DNA of 64,000 bases from positions 120,503,681 to 120,567,680 of the forward strand of contig NC_086172.1 in assembly GCF_023053635.1 (NCBI RefSeq), written 5' to 3'. Under the pieces are notes generated by a model, which searched no databases, was not told where the DNA came from, and worked only from the letters and a program-made list of their open reading frames with translations. Shown piece by piece: positions 1 through 12,599 of this stretch. Each line of letters starts with the position of its first letter. Positions within the stretch are counted from its first letter, which is position 1. This stretch comes from Elgaria multicarinata webbii. Lineage: Eukaryota; Chordata; Lepidosauria; Squamata; Anguidae. Made by a program: the position numbers and the translations under genes.

Positions 1-104
1 GGTCATAAAGCTTTGTGTTATGGTCTTTCCAGATGACAAAAAGAAAATAATGTTTTTTCATGCTAGTCCAGATCTAGTGCTTGTAGAACAGGCGTTCAGA
101 ACCT

Positions 105-422
105 CGTTCAGCTCAAGGACCAAATTCCACTTTGGAGATGCTCTCGTGGGCCATATTCCAGTGGTGTGTGGGGGGGGAGTCAGGCAAAGGCAAATGGGAC
201 AGGGTCAAAAAATACCAGTATGTTTTAGCTTACAGCTCCTACTGCTAGAAGGCTAAGGCTTAAGAGAGAGATTCCAGTCTTTTAGAATGGGGGGGGGGGA
301 CTGCACAAAAGCCAGGAAACCACCCAGCTAATGGTGGTTGCAGGAAAGGGGCTGGGGCCAAGGGAAGGGGGACCCCCAGATTGGCCAAATTTGGCCCCTG
401 GGCATGAGGTCCTGCACCCCTG
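105..422 (+). repeat. Dispersed repeat family A, copy 1
   Basis: Shares an ordered set of blocks with 57891-58225: ttggagatgctc, attccagtg, aaaatacc-g-at-ttttagctta, ccttttagaatg-like, gccaggaaacca, and tttggcc-c--ggc-tgaggt-ctgcacc. The family is not identified; the ending resembles that of a DNA-transposon-derived repeat. Confidence 0.65.
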
Positions 423-590
423 TAGTAGAGCAAGATCCAGTCCCCATGCAAGAAACCTGCTGCCAAAAGGTGTCCATGCTGTGCCGTGTCAGTGTGTTTC
501 CCATTTTTAAAAAAATGTGTGCAGGCTGGAAGGAAGAACCCAGATTTGGTGAGGAAGAGAACACAGCTCAGAATAATAAATTCAGAGAAT

Positions 591-593
591 TTA

Positions 594-636
<43 letters not shown>
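591..636 (+). repeat. (ATT)n microsatellite
   Basis: About 15 ATT units, followed by three short copies of aaattcagagaata. Confidence 0.95.
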
Positions 637-639
<3 letters not shown>

Positions 640-794
640 AGAATAAAATTCAGAGAATAAAATTCAGAGAAATGAGGTGGGGAGAAAAAGTTGACCAAAT
701 GGCACATCATGACAGTCCTCATAGCCATGTCCCCAAGGTCAGTCCAAAAATGTTGATCCATATCAATAAACCATTCTAGCCCCAGACGCTTTAG

Positions 795-875
795 CCCAGC
801 CCTCCAGATATGCTGGACTGCAATTCCCATTTTCAAAGCCAGCATGGTGAATGGGAATGCTTTATTGGCTGGGAA
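795..875. mobile_element. Palindromic MITE fragment (family B)
   Basis: Contains ctccagatatgctggactgc, aattcccat and agccagcatgg, the left half of the family best seen at 21079-21206. Right half degraded. Confidence 0.55.
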
Positions 876-904
876 TGATGTAATATATTAACTGTACTTT
901 AAAA

Positions 905-1310
905 CTGTCCAACAACCAAAGATCTCTGGGCAATGTACAATACATTAAAATACATAAAATACAAACATCAAAATAAAAAATAAAACAGCTCTGAATAAAA
1001 TCAAGACAAAACCAGCAGCCAAGAAGAAAATAATCTCAACACATTAAACCAAAAAAATTAGCAGCAGGGTAAAATACTAAAAGCACTAAAAACAGTTCTT
1101 AAATTGCCTGGGAGAATAAAATGGTCTTCATCTGGCTCCAGAAAAAGCATAAGAAAGGTGCCAAATGAACCTATCTGGGGAGAGAGTTCCACAAATGGGG
1201 TGTCACCACTGGAAAGAAAACCCTCTCTTGTAGCCACCTGTCTTACCTCATTGGGGAGGGCACTTGGAGGAAAGCCTCAGATGATAATCTTAATGTCTCG
1301 GTAGCTAAAT
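905..1310 (-). mobile_element. L2-like LINE 3' region, minus strand
   Basis: In reverse it shows conserved phrases of a squamate L2-like 3' end, such as cctcattggggagggca, ccacaaatggggtg, and an A-rich tail region with tacataaaatacaaacatcaaaataaa. Diverged and non-coding. Confidence 0.55.
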
Positions 1311-1341
1311 AAAAATGATAGGAGTCGCAACCCAACATATT

Positions 1342-1550
1342 GAGAGCCAGTGTGGTGTAGTGGTAGAGTGTTGGACTGGAACTCAGGAGATCCAGGTTTT
1401 AGTTCTCATTTAACCATGAAGCTCACTGGGTGACTTTGGGTCTGTCACTGATTCTCAGCCTAATCTCTCTCACAGGGTTGTGAGGAAGAAAACTATGTAA
1501 GCCGTCTTGGGCTCTCTGGAAGAGGATAAAAAGTAGGATGTAAAAGTAGT
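1342..1550 (+). mobile_element. tRNA-headed SINE, plus strand
   Basis: Begins gagagccagtgtggtgtagtg and contains tctcacagggttgtgagga and ggataaaaagtaggatgtaaa. Same family as 37962, 40893, 46171 and 63081. Confidence 0.8.
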
Positions 1551-2467
1551 TATCATCATAAAGGCTATTTTAGACTTTTCTCACAGGTGAAAGTTTTCAA
1601 ACTCATGGGTATTTTTTTGCCCTTTTCTTGCAGTTGTTTCAACTCTATGATTCCTTTTTTGAGATGGGGCCTGCAAAACTACACAATATTCCAATTGTAG
1701 CTGCAGTACTGTTTATATAAAGGCATTATGATCCTGGCTATCCAGATCCTAATGCCTTTATGTAAATCATGAAAAAATCAATAAATCAACACAATAAATT
1801 TCATCTTCCACATATTCACACACACACTGCTGAAGATGGAATTGATGTTTCATTGGAGTGTTTATCATGACCTCAACATCTCCTTCCTGGTTTGTCACAG
1901 CATGGTCAAATCTCATCAGTGTATATGTGATATTAGTCCCAATGTGCATTATTTTACACTTGTATCCTCTTTGCCATCTTGCTGACCATTCACCCAGTTT
2001 GGAGAGTTCCCCTTGGAACTCTTTGCAATCTACTTTGATTTCAGCACCCTGAATAATTTTGTATTATCTGCAAATGTGACTTCCTTAGTGCTCTCCCTGA
2101 TCACTTATATATAAATGAAATTACACTGACCCCGATGTAGTGTCTTGGAAGGACCCAACTTCTTATTTTCCTCCATTTTAAAAGGTTACACAAGAGTTTT
2201 TGTGTTCTGGTACAGTACATAGACCAATTTCAAAATTATGTGTGATCCCACTGGAGTTAAGCATTTTAAAATTGCATTGATTTCAGTGGGCAGTTAAGCA
2301 TGTGCTTTAAATCTCCCAAGTGAAATCAATGGGACTTCACAAAATATTTGACTTTGGAATGTTCTCCAAACTTTTAAGATGCAATAGCTTACAGAAAGAT
2401 GCAGTCAGAATGTGATTGGGAAGTGTGTAGCTCAGCACTGCACTGTAGAGTGGTTCTGTTCACCATT

Positions 2468-2469
<2 letters not shown>

Positions 2470-2501
<32 letters not shown>
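2470..2501 (+). repeat. (AGCC)n microsatellite
   Basis: Eight tandem tetranucleotide units. Confidence 0.95.
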
Positions 2502-2989
2502 TCCATGATACTGCATTCCACCCCATCCCCCACTCCACAATAGTCAGGCAGCATTCTTTGGCCACTGAGAATGTTCAGTCCTCGTTTGGCTCTTTATGGG
2601 GTTCACACTCTTAGGTGTTTTTTTCTGAAGACATTTCTAAAGATGTTGTGTACTGTTGATATATGTCTCTTGTTCATGGGTGGTTCTGTTGTGGTTGCAT
2701 AAACAATGGCACTCATGCCTTAACATTGGAAATAAAGGGAACAAATGGGATTTGCAATTACATGTTGCAGCATGGAGTGCTTCTGTTCAGGGTGCCATTC
2801 ATTTAGTCATGCTCTCTTCCAGGATACTTCATTCCATTGCATTGCTCTCCCCCACCCTCCACTGCAAAAATGAACTCCACATTCCATGATCACTGAACAT
2901 GCTCAGTACTGTTTGGAGTTTATTATATAATTTATACTTCTGCAAACTTTGGTTTCCTCCAAGCACGCTGATGCCTCCTTCTTGTGCAT

Positions 2990-3315
2990 GGCTAGATAAG
3001 GATTGACACACACCCATGTACTTTGCTAATAGAGGGAATGATGATAAAACTGCCTCTGCACCTGGAGATTCCATTTAACTATTGCCTTGTCTTCTGGAGA
3101 TTGGTCTAATTCCATTTTAAATCCATCTAAGCTAGTGGCTATTCCCATATATTTTGGCAGCGCATTCCATAAGTTAAATATGTGCAGTATGTTTGTACTG
3201 ACTCTACGGCCAATTAAATTCATTGGATAATCCCAAGTTCTATTATGAGATGAGGACAGGAAAAAAAATCTCCCCATACTATGCATAGTTTTACAAACTT
3301 GCTCAGTCATGTTTT
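2990..3315 (-). mobile_element. CR1-like LINE fragment (ORF2 C-terminus), minus strand
   Basis: The minus-strand frame reads like the end of a CR1-type ORF2, with FNLWNALPKYMGIATSLDGF corresponding to the usual KLWNSLPQEVV-SLD-FK motif. Same family as the repeats at 27583 and 28802. Decayed. Confidence 0.7.
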
Positions 3316-4749
3316 TTTCCTAGGTTAGATAGAGAAAGGGAGTTTCATTGTCCCAATATCAAGATATTGGAGTTTGTTTGCTTAAACAGATGGACTATCT
3401 TTAGGGAAAGGCATCTGAATGTCCTGTAACATCTGTTGGGCATTCATACAGCATGTCACAGAGAGTTCCAAAGATCAGTGAGTGAATGACATTACTTATT
3501 TTAAAATGGCTACTTATTAGTTTCATGAGATAACATCTAATTTTGGGATGAACAAAGATAAATAATAATGAGATAAATCAATAATGAGATTTACGTCCTG
3601 TAAATCTCATTATTGCTTTGGAAAGCCTCCTTAGGTTCTCTGTGTTTTGAAGAGCCTGTTGAACCTAGTCACCAAACTGCGTGAACTGAAAAGCCTGCTG
3701 TAGAACAGAGTTTGGCCCCTTCTAAGGTTGTTCTCACACTTGAGGCTTAAACTGGCATTGTTTTAAATCTGCTTTTAATGTGACCATAAAGCCTGCATTG
3801 GCTGGTATACACACTTCAAATTCTTCCAAATTCTCTCCCTCAGAATCAACAGCATTCTTTCTTCTTGATGTCATGTATAAATGTACTAGCTCTGTGATTT
3901 TGTAACATTTCTCTCTACACTATGACTAGTCAGATTCCCTGAGGTCTTTTGAGAAGGGGTGGGGAGTCCAAGTACCATTATTCCCAATGGATTATCCTTT
4001 TTCTTGGTTTTACACTTAATCTTTGACGGGTGATTTCCTTTTTATGAGATCAGTATGGGACCTTCACAGTATCATCAGTTACCTTTGTCTTTATTATGCC
4101 CTTTGTTGCAGGGCTGCACAGCTTGTGGCCCACCAAGCCAAACTCAAGACACCTTCCATGTATGGGTGCTCAATGTGGGCTCAGTAGACCTCCTGTTTGT
4201 GCTACCTGGGACTCCAAAAGGGAGGGTGGCTTGTGCTTTCTTTGGAGGATCACTTGCTGAGCAGACCTACTCCACTACTATCTTTGATTATTTTGGAAAA
4301 GGTTGGTGTTATACTAGCTATCTACGATAGGTATGAACATGTTTGCTGACACTTCTCTTAGCATCCACCAGGACTCCTTCCCCTCCTAATTCTTAAGATT
4401 TTTAAATTGGGAGGCTGGCAAGCTGTAAAGTGAAGTTCTCCAGTGCCATCTTTATTTGGGTTCAAAAGACCCCACCACTGCCTTGTAATTGAGGTTCTTT
4501 GGCAAGTTACTTTTCTTTCAGTCTCAGCAGTTTGCCTTCTGAAAAACGAATCTTTGTAACCAGCCATCCCTATCAATATAAGCATTTGATGAATGGAAAG
4601 CCCCCTATAGCAGCCATTTTGTGAGTTTACCCACAACATACACTCAGAATTCCAAATATGCCCACTAGCCCAGAAAGGTCAGGGACCCCGCGTACCAGAG
4701 TCTAATTTTTCAGATTGACTTTACAACAGAATTTGCATCTCAGCAATTC

Positions 4750-4842
4750 TGTATTTTTGTGAACCGCCCAGAGAGCTCCAGCTATTGGGCAGTATAGAAA
4801 TGAAATGAAATAAATAAATAAATAAATAAATAAATAAATATG
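4750..4842 (+). mobile_element. L2-like LINE/SINE tail with (AAAT)n, plus strand
   Basis: gtgaaccgcccagagagctc, then ctattgggcagtatagaaat and an aaat-repeat tail. This short 3' end recurs through the window. Confidence 0.75.
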
Positions 4843-5162
4843 TATTTCTTTCCTTCAAACTGCACAAAGTGAAAATATATCAATGTCTTCTAAAACGCCT
4901 ACAAGGTTTTTGATTTTGTGATAAACATTGATATTGGATTAAATCTAACATCACATTAGTGGATGTCTGTTAGCATGTTGGGATTTTCTCCTCTCCTTCA
5001 GACCTCTTTGCCACCTGAAAATCTGCTCTGGTGGGTTTCCCAGCCCTCTGGAGCAGAGTTTGAGAGTTTGAAAGTGGGTGGTGCGGAGTTGGGGGGTTGG
5101 CTTTGGGGGGGGAATTGTCCCCTCCCAATTCCACTGATATAACTGCTTCCATCAGTGGAAGG

Positions 5163-5276
5163 ACACATTTATTTTATTTATTTATTTACAATATGTATAT
5201 ACCGCTCCCCATTCAAAATTTCGGAGCGGTGTACAAGATAAAATACAATAAAAACAAAATAAAACACCTTAAAATG
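5163..5276 (-). mobile_element. L2-like tail, minus strand
   Basis: Reverse orientation: a ttta-type repeat followed by tataccgctcc and ggagcggtgtacaa. Confidence 0.65.
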
Positions 5277-6599
5277 GATTTTTAAAAGCAAAATGAAATA
5301 TTGTTCTATAACCTCCTCTTTTGTGGAGATGGATCCTGCTCTCGCTTAGCTCTAAAGCTGCCTGCTTGTTTAGCTGGAAGTGATTTCTTTGTGGCTGAAT
5401 AACCCACCCTCACCCCCATCCTGCTGACAAAGTCATTGAAACTGTCCCTGGAAATGGAAACTATGGAGAAGTGGTTCAGTCACAGAACCAGCTACTGTAA
5501 GACAAGTAGCAGAGCTCAGCCGACTCCCATGATAGTCTCAGTCTAGCCTCAAATTGCTGTCATAGATACGGCTTTTGTCTCCTGGGCTCCTTTCTTGTTA
5601 ATGATAACTGCAGCATCAGAAATGAAAGAATAAATCTCAGGCCCAGGCCTCCCAAAGATGACCTCCATTCAGGCCTAACAATCCAAATATAATAAGGTTT
5701 TTTGGCTAGAAATGAACTAACTTCATAGACTGAAGGATAAGGGACTTAGCACTTCCCGGGAAGAATTTAAGGACCTCTGGGATCTGTGTCAAACTGTTAA
5801 GCAGTTGTATATCAGTCCTATTTAGTTGGAAGTTGTCAGTTCTTGGATCTCTGAGGTTTAGGAAGAAATCTGAGGGCTGCGGGATGCCATTCAAAGACTT
5901 GGTTCAGAAATGTTGAATTTTCTTTTCTTTTTCTGAAACAAAAGCAATGAAATTTCTTGTGGCATTTTAAAGAGTTATGCTTTTATTGTAGCACAAGCTT
6001 TTATTGTCAATAACAAACATCTGATGGAACAGTTTCTTGTCTACAAATGCTTGTTCCGCCAATTGGTTAATCTTTAGAGTGCCACAGGGCTCCTAGTTTT
6101 TGCTGTGACAGATTTCATTACTCTTTACATTTTTAGGCTTGCACATCTGAAATTTCTGAAAATGGTGTCACAGAAAGATGCATGCTTTCAGATGCCCCAG
6201 GAACAGCTCTTGGGCCAATGGACTTTCTACAGCTGTGTTTCAGCAATTACGAGAAAAGGGGGCTGCCCTCTTTCCTGGGCTTCCATAGTTCTAGGCTTGA
6301 AGATGAATAGAAATCCATGTCAGTGCTTTGTATAATGACCTAGTTTCAGTTAACTCTGTGCTTTTTAAAGGTGAATCCCAAGCAACTGTGCTTTAATATT
6401 AACTGCCACGTAAATGGAGGTGACAGATGTGTGGTGTGGTAAGTCCTATCTCACTTGGAAATGAAGAACAAAAACCTGTTAGGCTTCAGTATGGAACTCA
6501 CTGCTTTTCTTATGGCTAAGGCTTCCTTTATGTCTTTCAATTTGCATTTCATGAACAGACCTGCAGGTACAACCTTTTACTAGAAAGGCCTATCCAGTG

Positions 6600-6746
6600 A
6601 AATTTTAGAATGTTTTTAGGATGTTTTTAGGATGTTTTAATCGTGTATGCTATGTTTTTAATCAATTTTTAATGTGTTTTATACTCACTGTTGTTCCCCG
6701 CCTTGATCCAAGTAGAGAGGCGGGTAAGAAATTATTATTATTATTA
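6600..6746 (+). mobile_element. L2-like LINE 3' end with (ATT)n tail
   Basis: Ends ttgttccccgccttgatcc, gagaggcgggtaagaa and an ATT repeat. Same 3' end as the LINE at 45738-46146. Confidence 0.7.
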
Positions 6747-7581
6747 CCCCCTGGAGAGGCACGGTGGGTTTTACTTCACATCATTTGCTTCAATCCCTGA
6801 TCTGAGAATGGCTACTGAACACACCTTGGAAAGGATTTAAATTCAGATATCCAGAGTGTTTGTGTATACATGTTTATCACTTGATGACTGCAGCATCAAG
6901 TGCTGGTTTGCATTTGGGAATGAACCAAATCTGATCACAGAGCTTTTATATCAGCTGGCTTTGCCCCAGTCACAGCATTTTTCAATGGAGTCAATGACTG
7001 ATAAAGTAATGAGATACTTGCATGATGAACATGCTTCTACAGCCACTCCTCTGCCATACTATTAACTCAGAAATACACGTTGAGGAAGCATCTTCATTAT
7101 TGAATATAGAAGGCATGAATTACTTTTTAAAGGGCTTAGGAAAGAGGAATAGTTCAAGGAGAAAGTAGTACAACAGTAAATGACCTTAAGCAGTCCCAAC
7201 AATTTTAGTTTGCTAAATCAGAAAAAAAAGATGTCTAACTGTTTGGGGTATTAAATTATGGAATATTTGCTGTAGAACATGTGTGAAATTCAGAGCAAAA
7301 CAACTGAAATTCAGTCCCAGTCTGCAGGGGCAAGGTGCAACACAGAACCTGCAGGTTAGAAGTGCATTGGACTACAACCACAGTGAAGCCAGGCAGGGCC
7401 TTTTGTTGGCAAAATTCAGTCCCCTACAATGTGCATTCTCTTTCCTTCCCAGCCCTTCTGTAAAATTTGGTGGTGATTTTAATGAAATTAGATGGAAAGA
7501 AATGGAGGGAGGGAATCATCCTTAATCTCCCATTCTAAAGGGCTGTGGTAAGCTCCAGCCACTCAGCATGGCTTCTGACAG

Positions 7582-7670
7582 AACAATCCTATGCTTGCTT
7601 GCTGGGGGAGTAAGACCCACTGTATTCGAGGGATTTACTTCCAGGTAAGTGTGCATAGGAGTTCAACCTG
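7582..7670 (+). repeat. Short dispersed repeat (caatcctatgc type)
   Basis: caatcctatgc, gagtaagacccact and aggtaagtgtgcatagga. The family recurs at about 36275-36362, 43091-43184 and 44287-44375. Function unknown. Confidence 0.6.
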
Positions 7671-7777
7671 AGCCTCTCATCTTTGAAAGTAACTCTCCTT
7701 GCTACACTGCACATAATTCAGAGTGACTTCAGAAGCAGCCTCTGATGCAAAGGCACTTTGAGTTGTAACCCACATCC

Positions 7778-7779
<2 letters not shown>

Positions 7780-7823
<44 letters not shown>
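7780..7823 (+). repeat. (CA)n microsatellite
   Basis: About 22 CA units. Confidence 0.97.
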
Positions 7824-8756
7824 ATTCTGCACTATCAGAGATGACAATTGCTAGACATGGCAGATCAGGCTGGATTTGTGAAGTAAAATGACATTTTTCT
7901 CCCTGAAATGATGTTAACTCAGTGGATGAGTCCTGCATGACCACTGAAGACCTGATTCCCACATTTGGATTTAGGAAATAAATATTTTGCTGACATGGGA
8001 AAGGGTAACCACCCTCTCCCCTCCCCCAAGAACAGATAGCCTGGTTCACTTGCTTGAGATGCCTACTTTTAATTATATTGCTTGAGATGCCTACTTTTAA
8101 TTATATTTCTTTGTTCTACTACCAACATCTCTAGCTTGGTGCACATTGCTCTTTGCTTCTTCCACACTCCTGTGCCTGTGTCACAAATACTGTTAAATCT
8201 AAGTGTGGTGGCTTGACTGTTTCTACAAATTAAATAAATTGGTAAAATGTGATAACTTAGTCCACAGTCCAGATCTGGTCTCCTTGATTCAAATGCTTTC
8301 AGTGCTGAGCATACAACCAGATGTGTGTCTGTGTGTTTCTCTGAGGCAGTGAACTTGAGATATACACTCTGCCATTCAAGTCTTTGTTAAACTACTGGTG
8401 TTGCCAATTGGAGACGTGGGGTTTTTTTTTGAGGGGCTGGGTAAATTCAACTTTGTCACCTTGGGCCTGTCTCCAACAAGGCACTTGAGTCTGGGAGCTG
8501 CTGCCAAATGCAGGTCCATTGGGAACAAGCCTGCAAGGTAATGAGTTGATTTCTCCAATCTGCGGAAGCCCATGAATTTGCAGGAAAGGGCCTTGCTGTC
8601 TGCTTGTTGCTAACACAACATGCAGGCTTCTGCTACAGAAAAGGGTCTGTGTGCCCCTGGAGACGTTTAATAGCTTTTTCTAAGCCTGTGTGAATCCCCA
8701 TAGGAACGCAAGGAAAGAAGGAGACCTGGAAAGGGGGAGGGGGAGTTCGGCCAGTA

Positions 8757-8773
8757 AGCAGCACCATGGACAG
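8757..8773 (+). promoter_or_regulatory. RE1/NRSE-like (REST) site upstream of MAPK8IP1
   Basis: AGCAGCACCATGGACAG fits the RE1 consensus NTYAGMRCCNNRGMSAG with one mismatch (G for the T at position 2), and its 15-bp core CAGCACCATGGACAG is a commonly quoted RE1 core. It lies 4.2 kb upstream of exon 1. The human MAPK8IP1 promoter is known to be repressed by REST through such a site, which restricts expression to neurons and beta cells. Direct function here is inferred. Confidence 0.6.
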
Positions 8774-10178
8774 AGATTTGGTTTAGGAAATGCTGTAGCA
8801 GAACATGAGTGGGAATTAGCATGCTAATCTGTTTGTGACAAAATAAATTTCAGACAAAGACTATTTTTGAAGTCTGTCAGTAAGCCCAAACGAACACCAA
8901 ACTGTGGACTTTAAGTTCCATCAACCATCACTTGGACAGATGCAGGAAGGAAGGAAGGAAGCCCCTTCAGTGAAATAAATAGCTGCATGTATATAACACA
9001 ATCTTGGTGAGGATGCAACTGACAGTCTTTGCAAATGCTTTGTCACGATCAATAGTGAGAAGAAAATATGGTGCATGAATACAGAAGTAAACTGAGGAAG
9101 CCAGTGAGAGAAAGGCAGGCTGTGATAAGTGCTCCCATGTGAAATCAACGAGTGTGTGTGTGTGTTTTGCAAGAGTGTTTGGGTAATAGTGGTGCAATGG
9201 CAAGAGAGGGGCGGGGGGTGGGCTGTATCCTGAGCAAGAGGATTCTCCCTGCATGTGGTTGATCAGAACTACATAATGGAATTCAATTATGTGCTCTAGC
9301 CTTAAGCCATTGCAAGTCCGTCCATATGGGACCCTCTTCATGCAATCTCTACTGGTATTGGTTTTGGTCCCCCATAAATTAGCTGTTCCCCAAGGGCCAG
9401 TGTACATTCCTATATAATGGCAGTATCAAGTTATTGGTCAGAATGCATACTTAGCAAGAGAGAGAAGCCATTACTATTTTATCCAATGCCCAATAATTCA
9501 CATTTCACATAATGGCAGCAGCACAGGTGCTTAATGGTATGATCCCTGGTCTCAGACAGGTAGGCCTGAGGAGTCCACGTTACCAAATGTAATCAATTTC
9601 AGAAGCAGTGGCAAGGCACTCCAGTGATATTTGTGTATTTATTACACTTCTAATCCACTCAGTAACTAATGTTCTCTAGGAAGATTATGAACAGTTGAAA
9701 ATACCATAGAAAAGTTAAAAACATAAAATGCAATAAAAGACTGTTATAGATCTGCAAGGGTTTCTGACTCCCAACAATTGAACAGTCGTGAGTGAATGTA
9801 GGGTTTGTTTCTAAAAATTGTAGGATAACTGACCTTTTGCTAATTGCTTATCTCTCAGCCTCAGTGCTTCTTTCACATTCAAGTGGAGCATTAATAGTTC
9901 TTTGTGCTGCTCTGCTGCCTGATTTTAGAGGTTTGTGTTAGAATTTCTGATCTGTAGCAACTCTGGTGTAGATTTTCCCTTGCCTATGCAAGTTACCCCA
10001 GTGTGTGGCTCATCACATGCAGGATGCAATTGGCTCCGCTCCAAACCATTATTTGCATCTGAGTCTACTGCTGTAGCTACTATTTTGTACATGGGTGGTG
10101 CACATTGGCGATCTAGCAGATGTTACTAGTGAACCAAACTAGATCAGACAAACCTGAAATCTGCCTGCCCCTGCCTTA

Positions 10179-10374
10179 GGAACATACGAAGCTGCCTTAT
10201 TCTGAGTCAGTTCATTGGTCCATCTAGACCAGTATTGCTGACATTGACTGGCAGAGGCTCTCCAGGGTTTCAGGCATGAATTCTTCCAGCCCTATGTGAA
10301 GATGCCGGGGATTGAACTTGGGACCTTCTGCATGCAAAGCAGGGGCTCTACCACTGAGCCATGGCTCTTCTCCT
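10179..10374 (-). mobile_element. tRNA-derived SINE (second family), minus strand
   Basis: In reverse it carries a tRNA-like head (gccatggctcagtggtagag; B box ggttcaatccc-like) and ends in the aaggcagcttc-type sequence. Same family as 23771-24075 and 32244-32442. Confidence 0.75.
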
Positions 10375-11642
10375 TACTCGATCAGAGTCACAGCCCATCT
10401 TTTCCAGTGTTCTGACTCCTTTCCTGGCCAACCAGAACCCCCTGGAAAGTCCACAATCTGAGCATGATGGAAGTAGCTACTCTATTCTGCCTCATTCAAG
10501 AGTTTAGCAATGTGAGCTTTGGCTGCCATCAGAGAGACGATATTGAACTAGATGGTTCCATGGGCCTCTAATCCATTCTAGCAGTTCTGAGGGGGGAAAC
10601 AAGACTGAGAATGAAAGACGGGCAGGAAATAGAAAAGATGATGTAGCAAAAACTAAGAGCAATTGGCAAGATACAGTGAAGCAGTAGAGAAGAGCATGTA
10701 CCGGGCTCTGTTAAAGGAAATAAGAGGGCAAGAGGGGAAGTACAGTGGGGGTGGGGGGAAAACAAAGGGGATAAAAGTGTTGAATAAATCCCCATTTTGG
10801 TTATTCAGAGCTCGAGTAACGAAAATGGCGTTTTTGTCAACAAACACAATGCTGTCAAAGACAGTGCCCATTAAAACTGAATCTCCCTCCCTTGTAAAAT
10901 GATTGGTGTTGTGTTTTGCAAGCACAGCAGTATGCTTCATGCTTCTACCAATTGTTAGAGTCCTCCCTATTCTACATCATTTGGAGGAGCACAGTTACAC
11001 TCCTTGTGTTGAGATAGTGTTCTTGCATAATATCCATGCTAGTTCCCGTGGGTTCCCACTGCCTCTGGGGGCTTTATTGTGGTGCTGTGTTAAAGCATCA
11101 TGTTCCTTGCAGCCTGATCCTCAAAGTGCTGCACTGCCAGAAGTTCCATTGAAGTGAATGAGGCATGTACCTTTATAGCATTTCAAAGAGCAGATTGTCT
11201 TCTGGGCCAGCTCTTTAATGGGGTGGCTCCAGCTGGCTCCTGTGGTATAAATGAAGCTCCAGCCAGAATCCCTTAATGAACATACAGCTGTTGCCATTGA
11301 CCTCACTCCTTTCTGAAAACATTCTTAAAAGCTTTAAATCCACCTGACTTTTGGAATTGTCCCAGGTAGATATCCCTGGGTGATTTGCCTAGTCTGTGTG
11401 TGCCTGAGAGCTGCTTCAGATGTGAAGTGCTGCTGAAGGAACAGTAGGTTCACGTGCTTTGACCTTGCTCTACCTCTCATATCTCCATGTTATCCAAACT
11501 AGACATTGTGCATCTCCCCATCTCCCCTTGCCCCCCATCAAGGAAGACGCACAAGCTTCCAGTGTGGATTCAACTTGATTAATCCTCCCATCCACCTGCC
11601 AGGATATAGAGGTGGGAAAGTTCTTTCAGATGGTATAGAGCA

Positions 11643-11760
11643 GGGGTGGGCAACATTTGGCCCTCCAGATGTTTTGGACTACATCTCCCATCATCCCTCA
11701 CCATTGGCTATGCTGGCTTGAGTTGATGGGAGTTGTAGATCAACATTTCTGAGGCACAAC
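11643..11760. mobile_element. Palindromic MITE, family B
   Basis: ctccagatgttttggactac and its inverted counterpart gggagttgtagatcaaca face each other across a short centre. Confidence 0.7.
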
Positions 11761-12270
11761 CCAGATATAGAGGGACAGGGAGTTTGAGGTCCATACACTT
11801 CCCTGTGCAACACCTCCCTTCTGTCACATCAGAATGTGCTTTCATGATGCCTTCATGCTAATATGGCTAATAGTGTTCCACTGCCCTTGAGGGTTATGGT
11901 GGATAAACACTCTAATAAAGACTGGGAGTCACTTAAAATAGTAATAAAAGACACATGAGATGACCACCACATGGAGGCCATTTGAAATTGTATCTGGATG
12001 GCAGCTGCTCTTCAGAGCAAGCCATCTGGGTACAGTGTCCAGTGGCCTCTATGATGGCCATATTATGTGATAGGGGTTTAATTATCTCAAGGGGGCAGCT
12101 ACGTACACTAGTGCTGCTCTCTTGTTTCTGCAGTCTCACCAGACCTGTTGGGGGAGGATGGAAGTGAGGTCAGTCTGAAAATGGAAGGAGAATGAACTAT
12201 TTTCTAGCACCTGAGATAAGCCATTAAAGTACACAGTAGGCTTGTTATCCCTCGTGGGTGTATTGACTTG

Positions 12271-12345
12271 CCTATTTATTTATTTATTTATTACATTTTT
12301 ATACCGCCCAATAGCCGAAGCTCTCTGGGCGGTTCACAAAAACTA
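12271..12345 (-). mobile_element. L2-like tail, minus strand
   Basis: ttta repeat, then tataccgcccaatagccgaa and ctctctgggcggttcaca. Close to the family consensus, so perhaps a younger copy. It lies 680 bp upstream of MAPK8IP1 exon 1. Confidence 0.8.
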
Positions 12346-12599
12346 AGTCCTGTGAATGATCTAATACAGACAAAAAGGGGATATAGCTGAAACATCCTGG
12401 AATTCCTTACTTGGGTAGAAAGGGGCTGTCAGATGGAGATAAGAAACCCTGAAGTAATGATCTCTGAACTCTGAGGGTATGTCTTGTGCTGCCATTTTAA
12501 ATTTCTGATGTAGTGATACTCCTCTAGCGGCTAGATCATCCACTGGCACTTGGAGACATGAACGTGTGCAGCCCACTTGGGGCAGAGGCATTGCAAGGT

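Larger units (their letters stand above)
1..12599. other. Non-coding region upstream of MAPK8IP1
   Basis: No protein-coding exon was recognised on either strand. The stretch holds the repeats listed separately, the RE1-like site, and long unassigned tracts (about 1550-2450, 3320-4740, 5280-6600, 6750-7570, 8300-10170, 10380-11640, 12350-12600). In human CRY2 lies upstream in this orientation; its 3' UTR could reach here, but nothing in the sequence shows it. Confidence 0.6.

Noticed and set aside
591-636. CRISPR array or satellite in tandem-repeat regions
   Set aside because: Simple microsatellites with no spacers; the window is vertebrate.
1-3000. CRY2 3' UTR, expected upstream from human gene order
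   Set aside because: Nothing in the sequence supports it; the stretch is repeats and unassigned DNA.
9935-10129. Cysteine-rich 64-codon frame and similar frames of 60-100 codons across the upstream region
   Set aside because: No splice context, no recognisable domain, and lengths are what random sequence of this composition gives.
10179-10374. Possible tRNA gene (A and B box) here and at 32244
   Set aside because: Only the head resembles a tRNA; the rest is a SINE body ending in a shared tail, and the acceptor stem cannot form.
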